A stretch of 64,000 nt of DNA from Diplonema papillatum (GCA_030068145.1 JAPJBO010000326.1:1-64000); one strand, 5' to 3'; positions 1-10,945 are shown, counted from the stretch's first letter. Made by a program: numbers and translations. Notes: generated from the letters alone by a model not told the origin.

Positions 1-59
1 GGGAGTGGGGAGAGTAATTGTCTTGTGAGTTGAGCGGTGGGGGTTGATCTGTGCAAGGC

Positions 60-1080
60 GATATGCTGATGACCCTTTGACAGGCGTGCGGTACGTGCGG
101 TTGTAGTTTCGTCCTGCTGGGGGGTGTGGTTTTGTGGTTTGGGACGTAGGGGTGTGGGTGGTAAGTGTCGTAGAGCTGTGGGATGAGGTCTGGTCTAAGT
201 TGGGTGAAATGCTGGTGTCTTGTGCGTGGAAGGGTGGTAAGTACGGTCGCGGTTTGTAAGTTCTTTCGGAGTTCGTGAAAGAGTGTTGGTCCGAGTGGGC
301 GTAGTTTGAAACATATGGTTGTGGGAAGTATGTGTCGCAGGAGCTTGTGGTTGAGGGTTGCTTCGTGTAGGGTGAGATGCGGATGGTTTCTGCGCTGCTA
401 GTTGGTAGATATGGTTGTGGTTCGTATGCTCTGTCGGTGTTCGTAGACATGTGTCGGGCTGTGCGTGCGGGTGCAGTCTTGCGGTTTGGAAGATATGGTC
501 GTGGGAGGTACGTGTCGCTGGAGTTGATGCTTGAACGTTGGACCGTGTCGGGTGAGATGCTGATGGCTTGTGCGCGGTTAGTTGGTAGTGGTTGTGGTTC
601 GTATGTTCTGTCGGTGTTCGTTGACGATTGTCGGGTCGTGCGCACGGGTGTAGTCTCGTGGTTTGAAAGGTATGGCCGTGGGAGGTACGTGTCACTGGAG
701 TTGGTGCTTGAACGTTTGTCCGTGTTGGGTGATATGCTGATGGCTTGTGTGCGGCTAGTTAGTAGGTATGGTTGTGGTTCGTATGTCCTGTCGGTGTTCG
801 TAGACGAGTGTCGGGTCGTGTGCGCGGGAGAAGTCTCGTGGTTTGAAGAATATGGTCGTGGGAGGTACGTGTCGTTGGAGTTTATGCTTGAACGTCGGTT
901 CGTGTTGGGTGAGATGTTAATGAGGCTAGGTGGTTGGTACGGTTGTGGTTCGTATGTTTCGTCGGTGCTCGTCGAGACGTGTGGCGTGACGAGCGCAGGT
1001 GTAGTTACGTATCTTGGTAGGTAAGGTTGTGAGTGGTATGTATCGTGGGTGTTGATGTAAGGTTGTGGTTCGTAAGTTTC
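60..1080. repeat. degenerate satellite array, unit about 171-180 bp
   Basis: A recurring phrase, GGTTGTGGTTCGTATG, starts at about 413, 590, 770 and 941, giving units of 177, 180 and 171 bp. Each unit also repeats a GTGGGAGGTACGTGTCG block and a GGTGAGATGCTGATGG block, and weaker units extend left to about position 60. Unit lengths near multiples of three keep long frames open on both strands (377-1024 plus, 195-695 minus). I treat those as by-products of the repeat, not genes. Confidence 0.8.
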
Positions 1081-3310
1081 GTCGGTGTCCAGGGTGGAGT
1101 CTGCTGATGGAGGTGTGTCGAAGTACAGTGGACGTAGTGCCTGTGCGTGGTTACTGGCGGGCGTGTTCGTTGTAGCGTATCGCTGGTTCTGTGGTGCGGG
1201 AGCTGTGCGTCTTTTCGAGAACGAGCTTTTCGTATTGCTGCGGGTGCTCTTCGTAGGCGTAGGGCTAGTAGGCGCTGCCTCTGTGAGTCGTGCGGTTGGT
1301 GGTTCGCGCTGTTGGGTGCTAATGCGTTGGATAAGTGCTTCGTGGTATGTGGGTAGCGGCGAGTCGTCGTTGGTGCGTCGTGGTGAGCACGGAGTGGGTA
1401 CGGTATGTGCCGCTTTTCGGTTTTCAGCATGGTTGTAGCGGGTGTTTATCCGTTCTGTTTCTTTGCGCTTGGACTTGTGCGCGCGTCGTGCTGTTCTAAC
1501 TGTTGCGTGCGTTGCTGCGTCTGCGAGGATCTCCCGTACGTTTAGGAGAGTTGGAGTTATTTTGCGTTTTGACAACTGTTTACTTCTATTGGATTGATTG
1601 GTGTTTTTAAAGGTACGCCGCGCACCGAGTGTTACTTTGTTGACTTTAGTGGTACAAGTACCGAGGTCCTGTCCCTAAATAGGGTGACGCCATACAGGTA
1701 TTGGCTTTGGAGCAGCGTATGCTGTGGATGGCTTTTCTCTCCGAAAGATCGTTGATGGTTGTACCGGGCCATCCGGGAACCCCATCTTCGATCACCTAGT
1801 TTTCTATGCCCAAGGAGTCGGCGGTTCCTTGGCAGCGAGGAGGTCGTAGTTGTAACGCTACGAGGCGAGATGAACGGCTGTCCTGCGGTTTTAATGTTGC
1901 GCTTGGACCCTGACCCCGGGGTCACGTATGCATGCTACGTTCCCCTATTGTGGTCTAACGGACTTTTCGGACGGTGTGTGGGGTTGGGAGTTCAGGTCGC
2001 TGCGTGATGCGTTGTCTGCGGGCTTTCGCTGGATGTGGGGAGGTTGTACGTTCTGTGGTATGCTGCGGTCTACTGCGTATAGTTAAGCTTTGTCGGTCAC
2101 GCTGCTGTGGAGATTGGCTGTCTTCTTACTTAGGACGTAGGTCTTTGATAGCTGCTGTGTGTCGGAATATGTTGGCTGTTGTTAGAAGGCCTGTGTGAAA
2201 AGTGAACGTGGACCGTGTACTTCCTCGAGAGATGCGTGGTTGTAGGAGCTTGGACCCCTTTGAAGGCGGTGGAAATTACGGAAAGTGTGGCCTCGACCAT
2301 GACGGTCAGCCTTCTCCCACGGCGGCTCCTTCATCATATGACCGAGTTTGAAGGTGCGGGATATATAGATCGCTGGGTCCGTCATGCATAGCTGGTGCAT
2401 CCCTATGCTTGTATTTTATTTTGGCTGTACCCTCAAATTCCGTGTTTCGACCGGGGGTTCGACCTGGGAGGAGTTTTATTGATTGTTGGTACACGGGGAG
2501 AGGATGTGAGGGCAGGCTGTTGTTTACATGACAAGGTGACGTGGTGAAAGGGAAGATGGGTGTTGCGGCGGCATTGTACAAGAGGTGTTTGGTACTGCTG
2601 GAGGTATGTATGCAGGTATTGAAGTGCAAGGGGTCCAGCAAGTGTGTAACTCCTCTGAAGATGCGCTGTGGAAACTGCCGATGGTTAGGTTGTGGCATTA
2701 GTTGTGAGGTTTGCGGATTCGTTCTGGTTAACTTCGTAGATCTATCGACGGTAGAAGAAGGTGGTTTAACGTGGGCGGAAGCGTCTCCGTTGCGCTGCGT
2801 GGATTGTTGATCCGGTCGATAGGCGGGGTAGGTGTCGGAGTTTTTTTCTTTTTCCTTTTGGTGGAAGGCGACGGTCAAACGGTGGGCGTTGGGAAGGTTG
2901 TTCAACACTTCCGGGTTTCGCTGGTTTTGCCTTCGGGTCAGAGTAATGATTGTGGTTATGACTCGCTTGACCGTATATTGGGAGTGCTGCTGGCTAAGTA
3001 TGCCTTTGTTTCCCTTGGGCGGACTAGCGTTGGCAGTGATACTTTGGAAAGAAAGGAGATTGGGGAAGAGAGACGGGGATAAGTTGGGTGTTTTTGGGTT
3101 CGTGCGTTTTGCGGCTGATGCCTGTTGCGATGGTGCACGAAAAAACTGGCCTTTTCGTATTGCGCTGTTTACGTTGTACTTTATCTACGTTGTGTGTAAT
3201 CGTTAAATAGAGAAGGCCTCGTTTAAGCACTATGAGCGTGGTACACGTCCACTCTCTTTGGCTTTACCGAATTCAGAGGTAGCACGCAAGAGCCACAGCA
3301 TTCGGTGTTT
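1081..3310. other. no gene supported
   Basis: About 2.2 kb of moderately GT-rich plus-strand sequence. Only short overlapping frames are present, with no recognisable domain, RNA gene or clear repeat. Exons with short frames cannot be excluded. Confidence 0.5.
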
Positions 3311-3834
3311 TTTCTAGCGTTATTTGTGGATTAGAAGGTCGGTATTTTAAAGTCTCCGGTTGACCGTAGAGGCTTGGGTATGGCGGGGGGTTGAGAAAAG
3401 TAAAAGAGTGCGACTCGTTTCGGGTGTTGTGTCACTCCGTTGTGAAACCTTGTGAAGTCCCCTAACGCGTTTAGAGGGTGCTTGGGTTTGGGTAGGGTGT
3501 GGTCGTTCTGCTGCGGCGTGAAAAGCCAGGAAGTTTCGACGCTAATCTTCGACTCTTGATTAAGTTCACCGGGTTGCGTGCTCGTCAGGAAGATCCCGGT
3601 GCCTGGCTTTTCTTCTGGGTGGTTTCGTGTTGATCGGCGGCTGTGTGTTACGAGGCACGGATTAGGGGATGAAAAAAGGAAAAAGAAATGGGGGAGAAAA
3701 AGAAGGGGGGAGAGGGGAAGTTGGGGTTTTGAGGGTTGTCCTCGGGGTACGGGGGGGGGGGTGGTTGGAGGGTTTGAGTGACAGAGGTTACGCTTGCGTG
3801 TTCGCATGAAGGCTCGTTGGCTCGAAGAAGTGGA
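3311..3834 (-). mobile_element. 3'-end fragment of a retroelement (copy 1 of a 0.52-kb block)
   Basis: Almost the same sequence recurs at 11,637-12,172. Read on the minus strand, both copies end in CACAAATAACGCTA followed by a short A run, which looks like a retroelement 3' end. A diverged relative of the last roughly 70 bp lies at 31,152-31,230, at the 3' end of LINE A, which supports a LINE 3'UTR origin. Both long copies lose similarity at the same internal point, next to GTGGAAGTAGC. Short frames inside (for example 3578-3781) are present in both copies but look non-coding. Confidence 0.65.
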
Positions 3835-4444
3835 AGTAGCAGTAGTAGTAGTTTCCTTTCCAAAAAATCCCAGCCATTTTTGGGTTCGCCATTTCCGATT
3901 CCGATTTCCGTCGGATCCGTTCCTCGAACAAGGTGCCAGCATTGTGGTTGGCTGCTGCGTCCCGGCTCGGTATCCTGGTTGCGCACTGGGTCATTGACAC
4001 CGCAGACTACGGGTAAACGGTTTTCTAAACACAGATTCGTGCATAATTCAGGTATGCGCGAGTGACCAGCCCGTTCTACTTGTAGCGCTTCCTAATTCTG
4101 TCCCGAAACCTCTTCAGAATCAGAGCCACTGTTTTACCACGAGTAGTAACCAGCGACGGGCGCGACGTCACGAATGACCCCAGAGGAGGAGCGGGAGAGA
4201 CTCAGAGCGAACGCCGCAGCCAATCAAGATTTGAGTGATGCTACCCTTACGTAGAAGCTGCAAAGAAAAAGTGCCTGTCGTCTGAAAATAATCAGGAGCT
4301 GGCGGATGGTGACTGGATCTTGTCCTCCCTGCCGCAGGCTGGCAGGCTGAGAGAGAGACTGGAATTGCCGGCGAGCCGCCAGGGCGCATGGCAGGAGCCA
4401 TTTCTCCTGCCATCATGCAGCCATGTGCCAAGTGTACCGCTGTC
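3835..4444. other. no gene supported; short hairpin
   Basis: Nothing coding is recognisable. A short inverted repeat (GGCAGGAG with CTCCTGCC, small loop) lies near 4389-4413, just left of foldback element FB-I. Confidence 0.5.
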
Positions 4445-4454
4445 ACTTTAACCA

Positions 4455-4945
4455 TAGATGGCCGGTTGATAACGTTATATAACGTTATATAACGTTATAA
4501 CGGTGATAACGTTATATAACGTTATACAACGTTATATAACGGTCGAAAACGCAGAATAACGGAAAAAATAACGCAAATAACGGTTTTTAGAATTTTTCCG
4601 ATTTTGGCCATGTTTCCAGATTTTTGTCATTTTTTCCTCATTTTGGTCCATTTCGGCCATTTTTTCCGATTTTGGCCATTCTTGCCGATTTTTCCAGACT
4701 TTTGCCGATTTTTTCAGGTTTTGGCCATTTTGCCGATTTTTTCCAGATTTCGGCAATCTTTGCCGATTTTTCCAGATTTCGGCCATTTTTGCCGATTTTT
4801 CAAGATGGACAATTTTGAGATTTTGGCCACTCTGGCCGATTTATCCAGATCAGTCAATTTCGGCCATTTTTTCCGATTTTCCAGATTTCCCGATTTTCCA
4901 GATTTTGGCCAATTTTTCCAGACTTTTGCCGATTTTTGGATCCCG
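4455..4945. repeat. left inverted arm of FB-I
   Basis: ATAACGTTAT repeats (4471-4545) are followed by about 20 degenerate copies of a T-rich unit with GGCCATTTTTCCGATTTT, ending near 4940. The right arm carries the complementary form. Confidence 0.85.
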
Positions 4946-5308
4946 GTCACAAAAACTGTTCGGAAACAAACCCTGGTCCGAAAAGAATTCGTAGTAACCG
5001 GTCCTCAGGGGTCCGTATAGCCCCTCCCCAGAGCTTTTTCTCTTTTACTTATTTTCTTGCGGACTTCCACCCAAGCGCGACAAACGCGATCCTTCCGGAT
5101 TCACATGACTCTTTCACTGTGCGATGTTGTTCTTGGGATGTGGATGTCTGCAGTTTTGGGTTTCCGGCGCGTGTCCCTCAGTCGGTGGCCCGTAACGGTC
5201 GTTTGCAGTGTCCTTCGTGAGGCAGCAGATGTCACCAGCATGATCCGGCCACTGGAGTCCAACTTGTCCAAGCTTGTCCACTCGGCAGACCGTTGCGTAC
5301 TATGCCAG

Positions 5309-5710
5309 TCAGACAAGGTCCCAGTACCAAATATGGGTGCATGATGAGCACGAGACATGCAAAGTCGAGCAGTCACAGCTGGCGCTTCCCGTAGAACCCA
5401 GCCAGCCCGGGGTCGGTTTTTTGATCCGGTCGATGAATCGTTGTTCCGGGCTCTTACTTGGTGGTTTCGTGACAGGGAGAACGCTGGGGCCAGTCAATGC
5501 CAGGTCGCGGGACAAGGCCTCGACGCGCAGCGTTTCCGCCACCTTCTTCCTTCCGCGTCGCGCCTTTGCAACCGAGGCGCTGCTGCTGCTGCTGTTGCTA
5601 TCCGTACTTTCGGCGCGAGGCCGTTTGCGCTGTGTACCTGGGGTCTTCGGCTGAGCTTTAGGTTGAGCCTTCGGCTTCGGCTGGACCTTCGGGGAGCTTT
5701 TCGCAGGCAT
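5309..5710 (-). CDS. basic Lys/Pro/Ser-rich protein, cargo ORF of FB-I
   Basis: This 133-residue reading frame starts at an ATG at 5710. The first 25 or so residues are alternating PK/QPK repeats. A KRPR-type basic cluster and a poly-Ser tract encoded by CAG-like triplets follow, then a second basic stretch (KARRGRKK). The composition suggests a nuclear, nucleic-acid-binding or disordered protein, but no known domain is visible. The last 30 or so residues are Cys/Ser-rich and unlike the rest, so the true gene may splice out of this frame after the PTPGWLGS segment. It is the only unique ORF between the two inverted arms of FB-I. A sequence just upstream is shared with the start of the giant host gene at 62 kb. 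I do not recognise its function. Confidence 0.45.
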   Translation of the reverse strand: MPAKSSPKVQPKPKAQPKAQPKTPGTQRKRPRAESTDSNSSSSSASVAKARRGRKKVAETLRVEALSRDLALTGPSVLPVTKPPSKSPEQRFIDRIKKPTPGWLGSTGSASCDCSTLHVSCSSCTHIWYWDLV

Positions 5711-5774
5711 AGTCGATATTCCCTTTGGAAAGACTAGTGTGGCTGAAATCGAAGCGGGTGGGGCGGTACACGTG

Positions 5775-5836
5775 TTTTTGTGTTTCCGACGATCCCGAAT
5801 GGGCGTACAGATTGGTGTCTTTCGACCTTTTTTTTT
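5775..5836 (-). promoter_or_regulatory. upstream block shared with the giant gene (copy 1)
   Basis: About 55 bp, including TTTTGTGTTTCCGACGATCC and TACAGATTGGTGTCTTTCG on the plus strand, match 62,041-62,096 almost perfectly apart from a 6-7 bp middle segment. Both copies lie a short way upstream of a minus-strand ATG: 66 bp here and 40 bp at the giant gene. The position suggests a promoter or 5' leader. A shared repeat is the alternative. Confidence 0.5.
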
Positions 5837-5917
5837 TTCCGCGCACGGACTGCCTGTTCGAGCTTGTGCGGGTTTAAGAAACTCAGACAAGAATAGCTCT
5901 GGTGAGGGGCAGGGCAT

Positions 5918-6440
5918 AAATGACCAAAACCCTGGAAAAATCGGCAAAAACGGCCAAAATGGGCAAAGTCTGGAAAACATGGCAAAACTGGCCAAAAATG
6001 ACCAAAACCTGGAAAAATCGGCAAAAATAGCCAAATTTTTGAAAAACATGGCAAAAATGGCCAATCCTGGCCAAATCGGTAAAAACGGCCAAAATGGGCC
6101 AAAATCTGGAAAACACGGCAAAACTGGTCAACATTGACCAAAATCTGGAAAAATTGGCAAAAATAACCAAAATTGGCCAAAATCTGGAAAATGTGGCAAA
6201 AATGGCCAAAAATGACCAAAATCTGGAGGACAGTGTGACCTCCCATGGACTGGTAAAAAACCGTTATATAACGTTATATAACGTTATATAACGTTATATA
6301 ACGTTATTATAACGTTATATAACGTTATTATAACGTTATTATACCGTTATTATAACGTTATATAACGTTATAACGGTCAAATAACGTTATTTTTCGACCA
6401 AAAATGGCAAATAACGGTTTTATAACGGTCAATAACGGTT
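5918..6440. repeat. right inverted arm of FB-I
   Basis: Copies of an A-rich unit with AAAATGGCCAAAATCTGGAAA run to about 6230. ACGTTATATAACG tracts then run to about 6440. This is the inverted counterpart of the left arm and would fold with it into a long hairpin. Confidence 0.85.
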
Positions 6441-6840
6441 TTTCTGGATTTAGGGGGGGGGGGCAGCGCTCTTGTTAAGGATCAGCCACTTTGGCCGGAT
6501 GGCCGGATAAACCAGACCCCCCCCCCCCCCCCCCCCTCTACAGTGCAGTTGCCTTGGAGGCTGGGTGGTCAAATTCTCTAAGGTGAAATGGTCAAAATTC
6601 CCTGCCAAAAGTGGGCCCACAAAATTTTTCCAAAGTGTGGTATTTGGGGTATTTGGGGCAAAAAAAAAAATTTTTTTTTCTGACCGCCCACCGTGGTGAC
6701 CACCTTAGAGTGTGACAGGTAGCGTCTCCCCCCTCCACAGTGAAAATAGCCTGAGGGGGGGGGGGGGGGGGTCAGCCGGCTGATGGATGGATGGATGGTT
6801 CTTAACAAGATGCCTGGGGGGGGGGGGTAACAAATATCTC
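6441..6840. repeat. G/C homopolymer-rich inverted-repeat segment
   Basis: Runs of 10-22 G or C occur near 6456, 6511, 6755 and 6817. The flanking words are imperfect inverted copies: CTTGTTAAGGATCAGCC on the left, and GGATGGTTCTTAACAAG on the right. It looks like a small inverted-repeat element inserted in the right arm of FB-I. Homopolymer lengths may be unreliable. Confidence 0.5.
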
Positions 6841-6892
6841 GGCCGTTATATAACGTTATATAACGGCCATCTATGTTTAACTCTGAAAAAAA

Positions 6893-7015
6893 GTTGACCA
6901 AAAAAATTGGACCCCGAATTTTTGACCAAAAAAATTTGACCAAAAGTTTTGACCCAAAAATTTCGTCCTAAATATTTGACCGAAAATTTTTGACCCAAAA
7001 AATTTCGGTCAATTT
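6893..7015. repeat. short tandem repeat, TTTTGACCAAAAAAATT type
   Basis: About six degenerate copies of an 18-20 bp unit built on GACCAAAAAAATTT or GACCCAAAAATTTC lie immediately right of FB-I. From 7016 to 7337 I see nothing supportable. Confidence 0.6.
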
Positions 7016-7337
7016 TTTTGAATCACTTTGCTGCAAAGTGCTGCTTGCAAGCTGCTTCTCCTGGTGTAGGTCAGTGAACTAAGGTCACTCAATGGCCGCC
7101 GCGCAATTTGCAAGCAAGACGAGCAAACTCAGTGAAGTCTGTGCCGGGTTTTTAAACGGGGTAGCTCGCACACCACCGTCACGTGTAAGAGCTTGAAGCA
7201 ACCAAGAACCCGAGTTTAGAGGCTGCGGCCTGAAGTTAGCAAGGGTACCGTCTTCGAATCAGTGAACGCAGCTGTTCTCGCGGTGAAACTTGAGGCAAAT
7301 GTCTCGGGGAAGTGACATTTTCACCACAAAAACTGGA

Positions 7338-7505
7338 ATGTTCGAGAATGGGCAAAAAGTTAAATAGTGTTCGAGAATGGGCACAAAGTTACCGAGAATG
7401 GGCAAAAAGTTAAAAAGTGTTCGAGAATGGGCAAAAAGTTAGCGAGTGTTCGAGAATGGGCAAAAAGTTAAATAGTGTTCGAGAATGGGCACAAACATAA
7501 GGAAG
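7338..7505. repeat. tandem repeat, about 29-bp unit, 6 copies
   Basis: GTTCGAGAATGGGCAAAAAG occurs six times (CGAGAATGGGCA at about 7343, 7371, 7394, 7421, 7451 and 7480) with small length differences. Confidence 0.85.
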
Positions 7506-7540
7506 TGTACTATAATGGGAATTGTCCCTGTTTTCGAGGT

Positions 7541-7925
7541 TTGTTGCGTCCCGAACTTTGCTTCGCCCGAGCGTTGCTTCGCCCGAACTCAGCTGCGCCC
7601 GAACTTTGCTTCGCCGGGGGGCGGCGGGGGGGGGGGGGGGGGGGGGGGTTCGGGGGCGCCCACCCGGGTACCAGCGCCAAACTTTTCCCGTACTCGGTGG
7701 GTCGGGGGGTGTCCCCCCCCCGGGCACGAGCACCGACCTCGGACCCTGGCCGAACTTCGCTTCGTGCCCGAACCAGCGCAGCCTGGCCCCTGAGAGCATA
7801 GCACCAGAACTTAGCAACACCCGACCTTAGCAACGCCCGAACTTAGCATCACTCGAACTTAGCTTCACCAGCATTGCCCGAACATAGCTTCGCCCTTTAC
7901 TGTTCCCCGAACTTTAACTGCTGCC
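7541..7925. repeat. CCCGAACTTAGC-type minisatellite with long G tract
   Basis: A 12-17 bp unit (GCCCGAACTTAGCTTC and variants) occurs on both sides of a GC-rich insert with a run of about 22 G near 7627-7648. The open frames here are Pro/Gly/Ala-rich artefacts of the repeat. Confidence 0.65.
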
Positions 7926-7959
7926 TCCAGTCTCGCCACGCGCCGGCCTTAGCCAGTGC

Positions 7960-8985
7960 AATTAATTAGAATTGGTAGTCAAGAGGCAAGCACTACCAGG
8001 CCAGGCCAGCCCAACCCACCCAACCTCAGTGTTGGAACAAGAATCAGACAAAGTGGTTAAGCTAATCTGTAAGAGAGGGGCAGCGCCCCCCAGCGCACGG
8101 TACGGTACAGCAAAGAATTTCCGCACCGGTCAACTCCTAGTATTGAACCAAATTCAGTTAGAACCGGTAGTCAACGTCTGATGCCGAACCCCAAATCTAA
8201 TTAGAATCGGTACTCAACGTCCGATCCTGAATTTAATTAGAATTGGTAGTCAATGTCCAATTTCGAATCCAAATTCAATTAGAATTGGTAGTCAACGTTT
8301 AATGTCGGATCCAAATTTAATTAGAATCGGTAGTCAACGTCTGATGCCAAATCCCATATCTAATTAGAATTGGTAGTCAACGTCCAATTTCCGATTCCAA
8401 ATTCAAATAGAATTGGTACTCAACGTTCAGGTTTGGCTCCAAATTTAATTAAAATTGGTAGTCAACGTCCAGTTTCGGGTTCCAAATTTAATTACAATCG
8501 GTAGTCAACGTCTGATGTCGTATCCAAATTTAATTAGACTTGGTAGTCAGCGTCCAAATTTCGGGTCCCAAATTTAATTAGAAATGGTAGTCAACGTCCA
8601 ATTTCGGATTCCAAATTTAATTACAATCGGTAGTCAGCGTCTGATGTCGTATCCAAGTTTAATTAGAAGTGGTAGTCAACGTCCAACTTCGGATCCCAAA
8701 TTTAATTAGAATTGGTAGTCAACGTCCAACTTCCGATTCTGAATTTAATTAGAATTGGTAGTCAACGTCTAATGTCGGATCCCAAATTTGATTAGAAGTG
8801 GTAGTCAACATCCAACTTCCGAACCCAAATTTAATTAGAATTGGTAGTCAACGTCCAATTTCCGATCCCAATTTTACTTAGAATTAGTAGTCAACGTTCA
8901 GTTTTGGATCCAAATTTAATTAGAATTGGTAGTCAACGTTCAATTTCCGATCCCAAATTTAATTAGACTTGGTAGTCAAGGTCTC
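7960..8985. repeat. 43-bp satellite array, about 20 copies
   Basis: The word TTAATTAGAATTGGTAGTCA with a following AACGTCCAATTTCCGATCC recurs about 20 times between about 8166 and 8971. Spacing is 41-45 bp and each copy differs by a few substitutions. A single outlying copy lies near 7974. There is no spacer structure and no coding potential. Confidence 0.9.
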
Positions 8986-9247
8986 GCCTCCCACCGCCCC
9001 CTTTGGCCCTCCCGCCGCTGGCCCTCCTGCCTCCTCTTTTCCCTTCCTGCCCCCATGGCTTCGCCATGGCTTCGTCCCTCCCCTGTGTCACCCCCGCTGA
9101 TCCCGGTTGGTAGTGACCCGGCCCTACCCCAACCCCCAGCCCAAAATTAATTCAATTTTTTTTTTTCGCGCTCGGGGTGGCCCCGAGCCCCAGACCCATA
9201 TATAAATCACTGCAGACAGACCAGTAAGTAGAATTCCTGCCTACAGA

Positions 9248-10160
9248 GACGTGTCACAAAACCTTTCCAAGGAGCACCAGGTTTCCCATTTTGGGATCCC
9301 GGGTTGGACCATCGAACCCCCGAAGGCTCTCTGCGCGCTACAACCTTTGCAACCGTTAATTGCTACAGTCCGGGCCTTTGTTGCTTTCCGAAGATAACGC
9401 AGAGCTAAAGAGGGCACTTTCGATGGCACCGGGCCATGGCACGGTTTGGTTTGGGAAAGAATGGCAAAGGATCGTGCCTGATGCAAAGAGAGCAGAAAGA
9501 GTGCGCAGTCTTTGTGTTTCCGGCGCTCAGGCAAATGCTAAGAACGTTCTTTTTGAATGGGATGGCTCAAACGTCTTGGTTTGCTTGGTAGTGATGTCGT
9601 GCAGTGCACTGCGAGGCAGCGGGTGATGACGACGGGGGACATGTATTGTCTACGAAGGTCAGACCCCCAGCTGGAATTTGGACGTTAGGCCTTCAAAGCA
9701 AAGGCACGTCAAAAAAGGATCAAGGTTTGCTGCTGCAAGGAGATGTGTTCCAAAACCTTTCCTTGGTTAGCTGCTGTGAAAAGATGTGGTGCAAAACCTT
9801 TCTAAGCACCAGGTTTTTGGAGTCGTGACACCCTCGAGTTTGACCCATCGAACCCCCCCAGAAGGCTTTCTGCGCGCTGGACAACCTTTACAACCTTTAA
9901 AAACTACATTCCGGACCGTTGTTGTTTTCCAGTCAGGGGATCCTAAAGAAACGCAGAGCTAAAGAGGGCGCTTTCGATGGCACTGTGCCATGGCACGGTG
10001 TGGTTTTGAGAATGGATTGATTGGATCGTGCCTGATGCAAAGAGTGCAGAAGTGTGCTGTCGTTGTGTTTCCGGCGCTCAGTCAGTTGCTTGCGAGTGCC
10101 TTCTTTTTTGAGTCTCAAACTTGGTAGTGATATTTTGCGGTGCACTGCGAGGCAGCGGTG
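9248..10160. repeat. diverged direct repeat pair, distantly related to the 903-bp unit
   Basis: 9248-9620 and 9790-10,160 share ordered blocks. These include AGCACCAGG, an ATCGAACCCCC block, TCTGCGCGCT, GCAGAGCTAAAGAGGGC, TTTCGATGGCAC and CCATGGCACGG, with indels between. Several words (ACATTCCGGACC, TTTCCAGTCA, CGCAGAGCT, GAGCAGAAAG) also occur in the same order in the 903-bp units at 15.8-17.6 kb, so these are probably old relatives of that element's end sequence. Confidence 0.55.
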
Positions 10161-10647
10161 AAAACGACGGAGTCATGATGAGGCGGATATTCGGTTTATA
10201 TACCCTTAGCTTCCGTCGGACATCGAAACAAAGTGGTTGATAACATGTCAACGAAGAAAGCCGTCGAAAATTCTATTGAAGTCTAGCCAGGAGCCTTCAA
10301 TCGCAATGACAAGTAACTGCACCAAAGAAGTTGTCGCTCATCCTAGCTACCTAGGCACCAGCGCCCCACAGCACCCGCGTTCCACAACGCCCGCGGTACC
10401 CGAGTCTTACAGCACCCACGCCCACGGCACACGTGCCACGGGTGGCGTCTAGCCAGGACACTTTTTTTTTTTAGCTACATGCAATGCGTGAGGAAACTGA
10501 ACCGCCCAAGTAGGACCTTCTGATCATGCTCATTTGCCAAATTTGCCACGTCCGGAATTTTGGGCTCAGGGTAGTGCGGTCAACGAAAACTCTAGTTTCG
10601 CTTTCTCCTACTCTCACGGTGTACGGTTTCTGGGCCCACCAACCCTA

Positions 10648-10693
10648 GGGGCCTAAGAACACAATGACCTAAGGGTCATTGGTCTTAGGACCC
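10648..10693. repeat. imperfect hairpin
   Basis: GGGCCTAAGAACACAATGACC faces GGTCATTGGTCTTAGGACCC across a 3-4 base loop, with a small bulge in the left arm. Confidence 0.6.
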
Positions 10694-10920
10694 GATCGAC
10701 TCGGCAGACTTCCAAACATGGTGCTTTGTCAGGGGTAGAGCAAAAAGACAGCGCAGTTCAAGCGGACGATGAACATGGTGAAGATGCAGCAGGTGTAGCC
10801 ATATGGGCTACCAGAAAGAGCGAGCAAGCATGCGAAAAGGCAATTGCCACCACAGGTGTCTTGGCGAGGGAGGATGTCTTGGCGGATCTTCATTTCGGTC
10901 GATCTTCACTTCGGACTTAG

Positions 10921-10945
10921 TATAATATAGAACATCTATATTATA
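10921..10945. repeat. perfect 11-bp hairpin
   Basis: TATAATATAGA is followed by a 3-base loop and then TCTATATTATA. It is AT-only apart from one pair and could be a cruciform. Confidence 0.7.

Larger units (their letters stand above)
4445..6886. mobile_element. foldback-type element FB-I with a cargo ORF
   Basis: The outer ends are inverted copies of a TTAA(A/C)CATAGATGGCCG motif, at about 4451-4466 and 6866-6884. Inward from each end come ATAACGTTAT-type tracts. Next are arrays of a 17-20 bp unit, written TTTTCCGATTTTGGCCA on the left and as its reverse complement (TGGCCAAAATCTGGAAA) on the right. The unique centre holds one minus-strand ORF. Inverted minisatellite arms around a single ORF are the architecture of foldback transposons. 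I see no transposase gene, so the element would be non-autonomous. A G/C-tract insertion at 6441-6840 separates the right array from its outer terminus. The target duplication is not clear. Confidence 0.7.

Noticed and set aside
377-1024. 215-residue open frame on the plus strand in the left satellite
   Set aside because: It follows the roughly 175-bp repeat units whose lengths are near multiples of three; the opposite strand is also open and neither has domain character.
2440-2475. GGGGGTTCGACCTGGG as a tRNA B-box
   Set aside because: No matching A-box or acceptor stem around it; no tRNA fold could be drawn here or elsewhere in the window.
7960-8985. CRISPR-like array
   Set aside because: Units are contiguous with no unique spacers, the setting is eukaryotic, and no Cas-like gene is present. 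The same applies to the 21-bp arrays.
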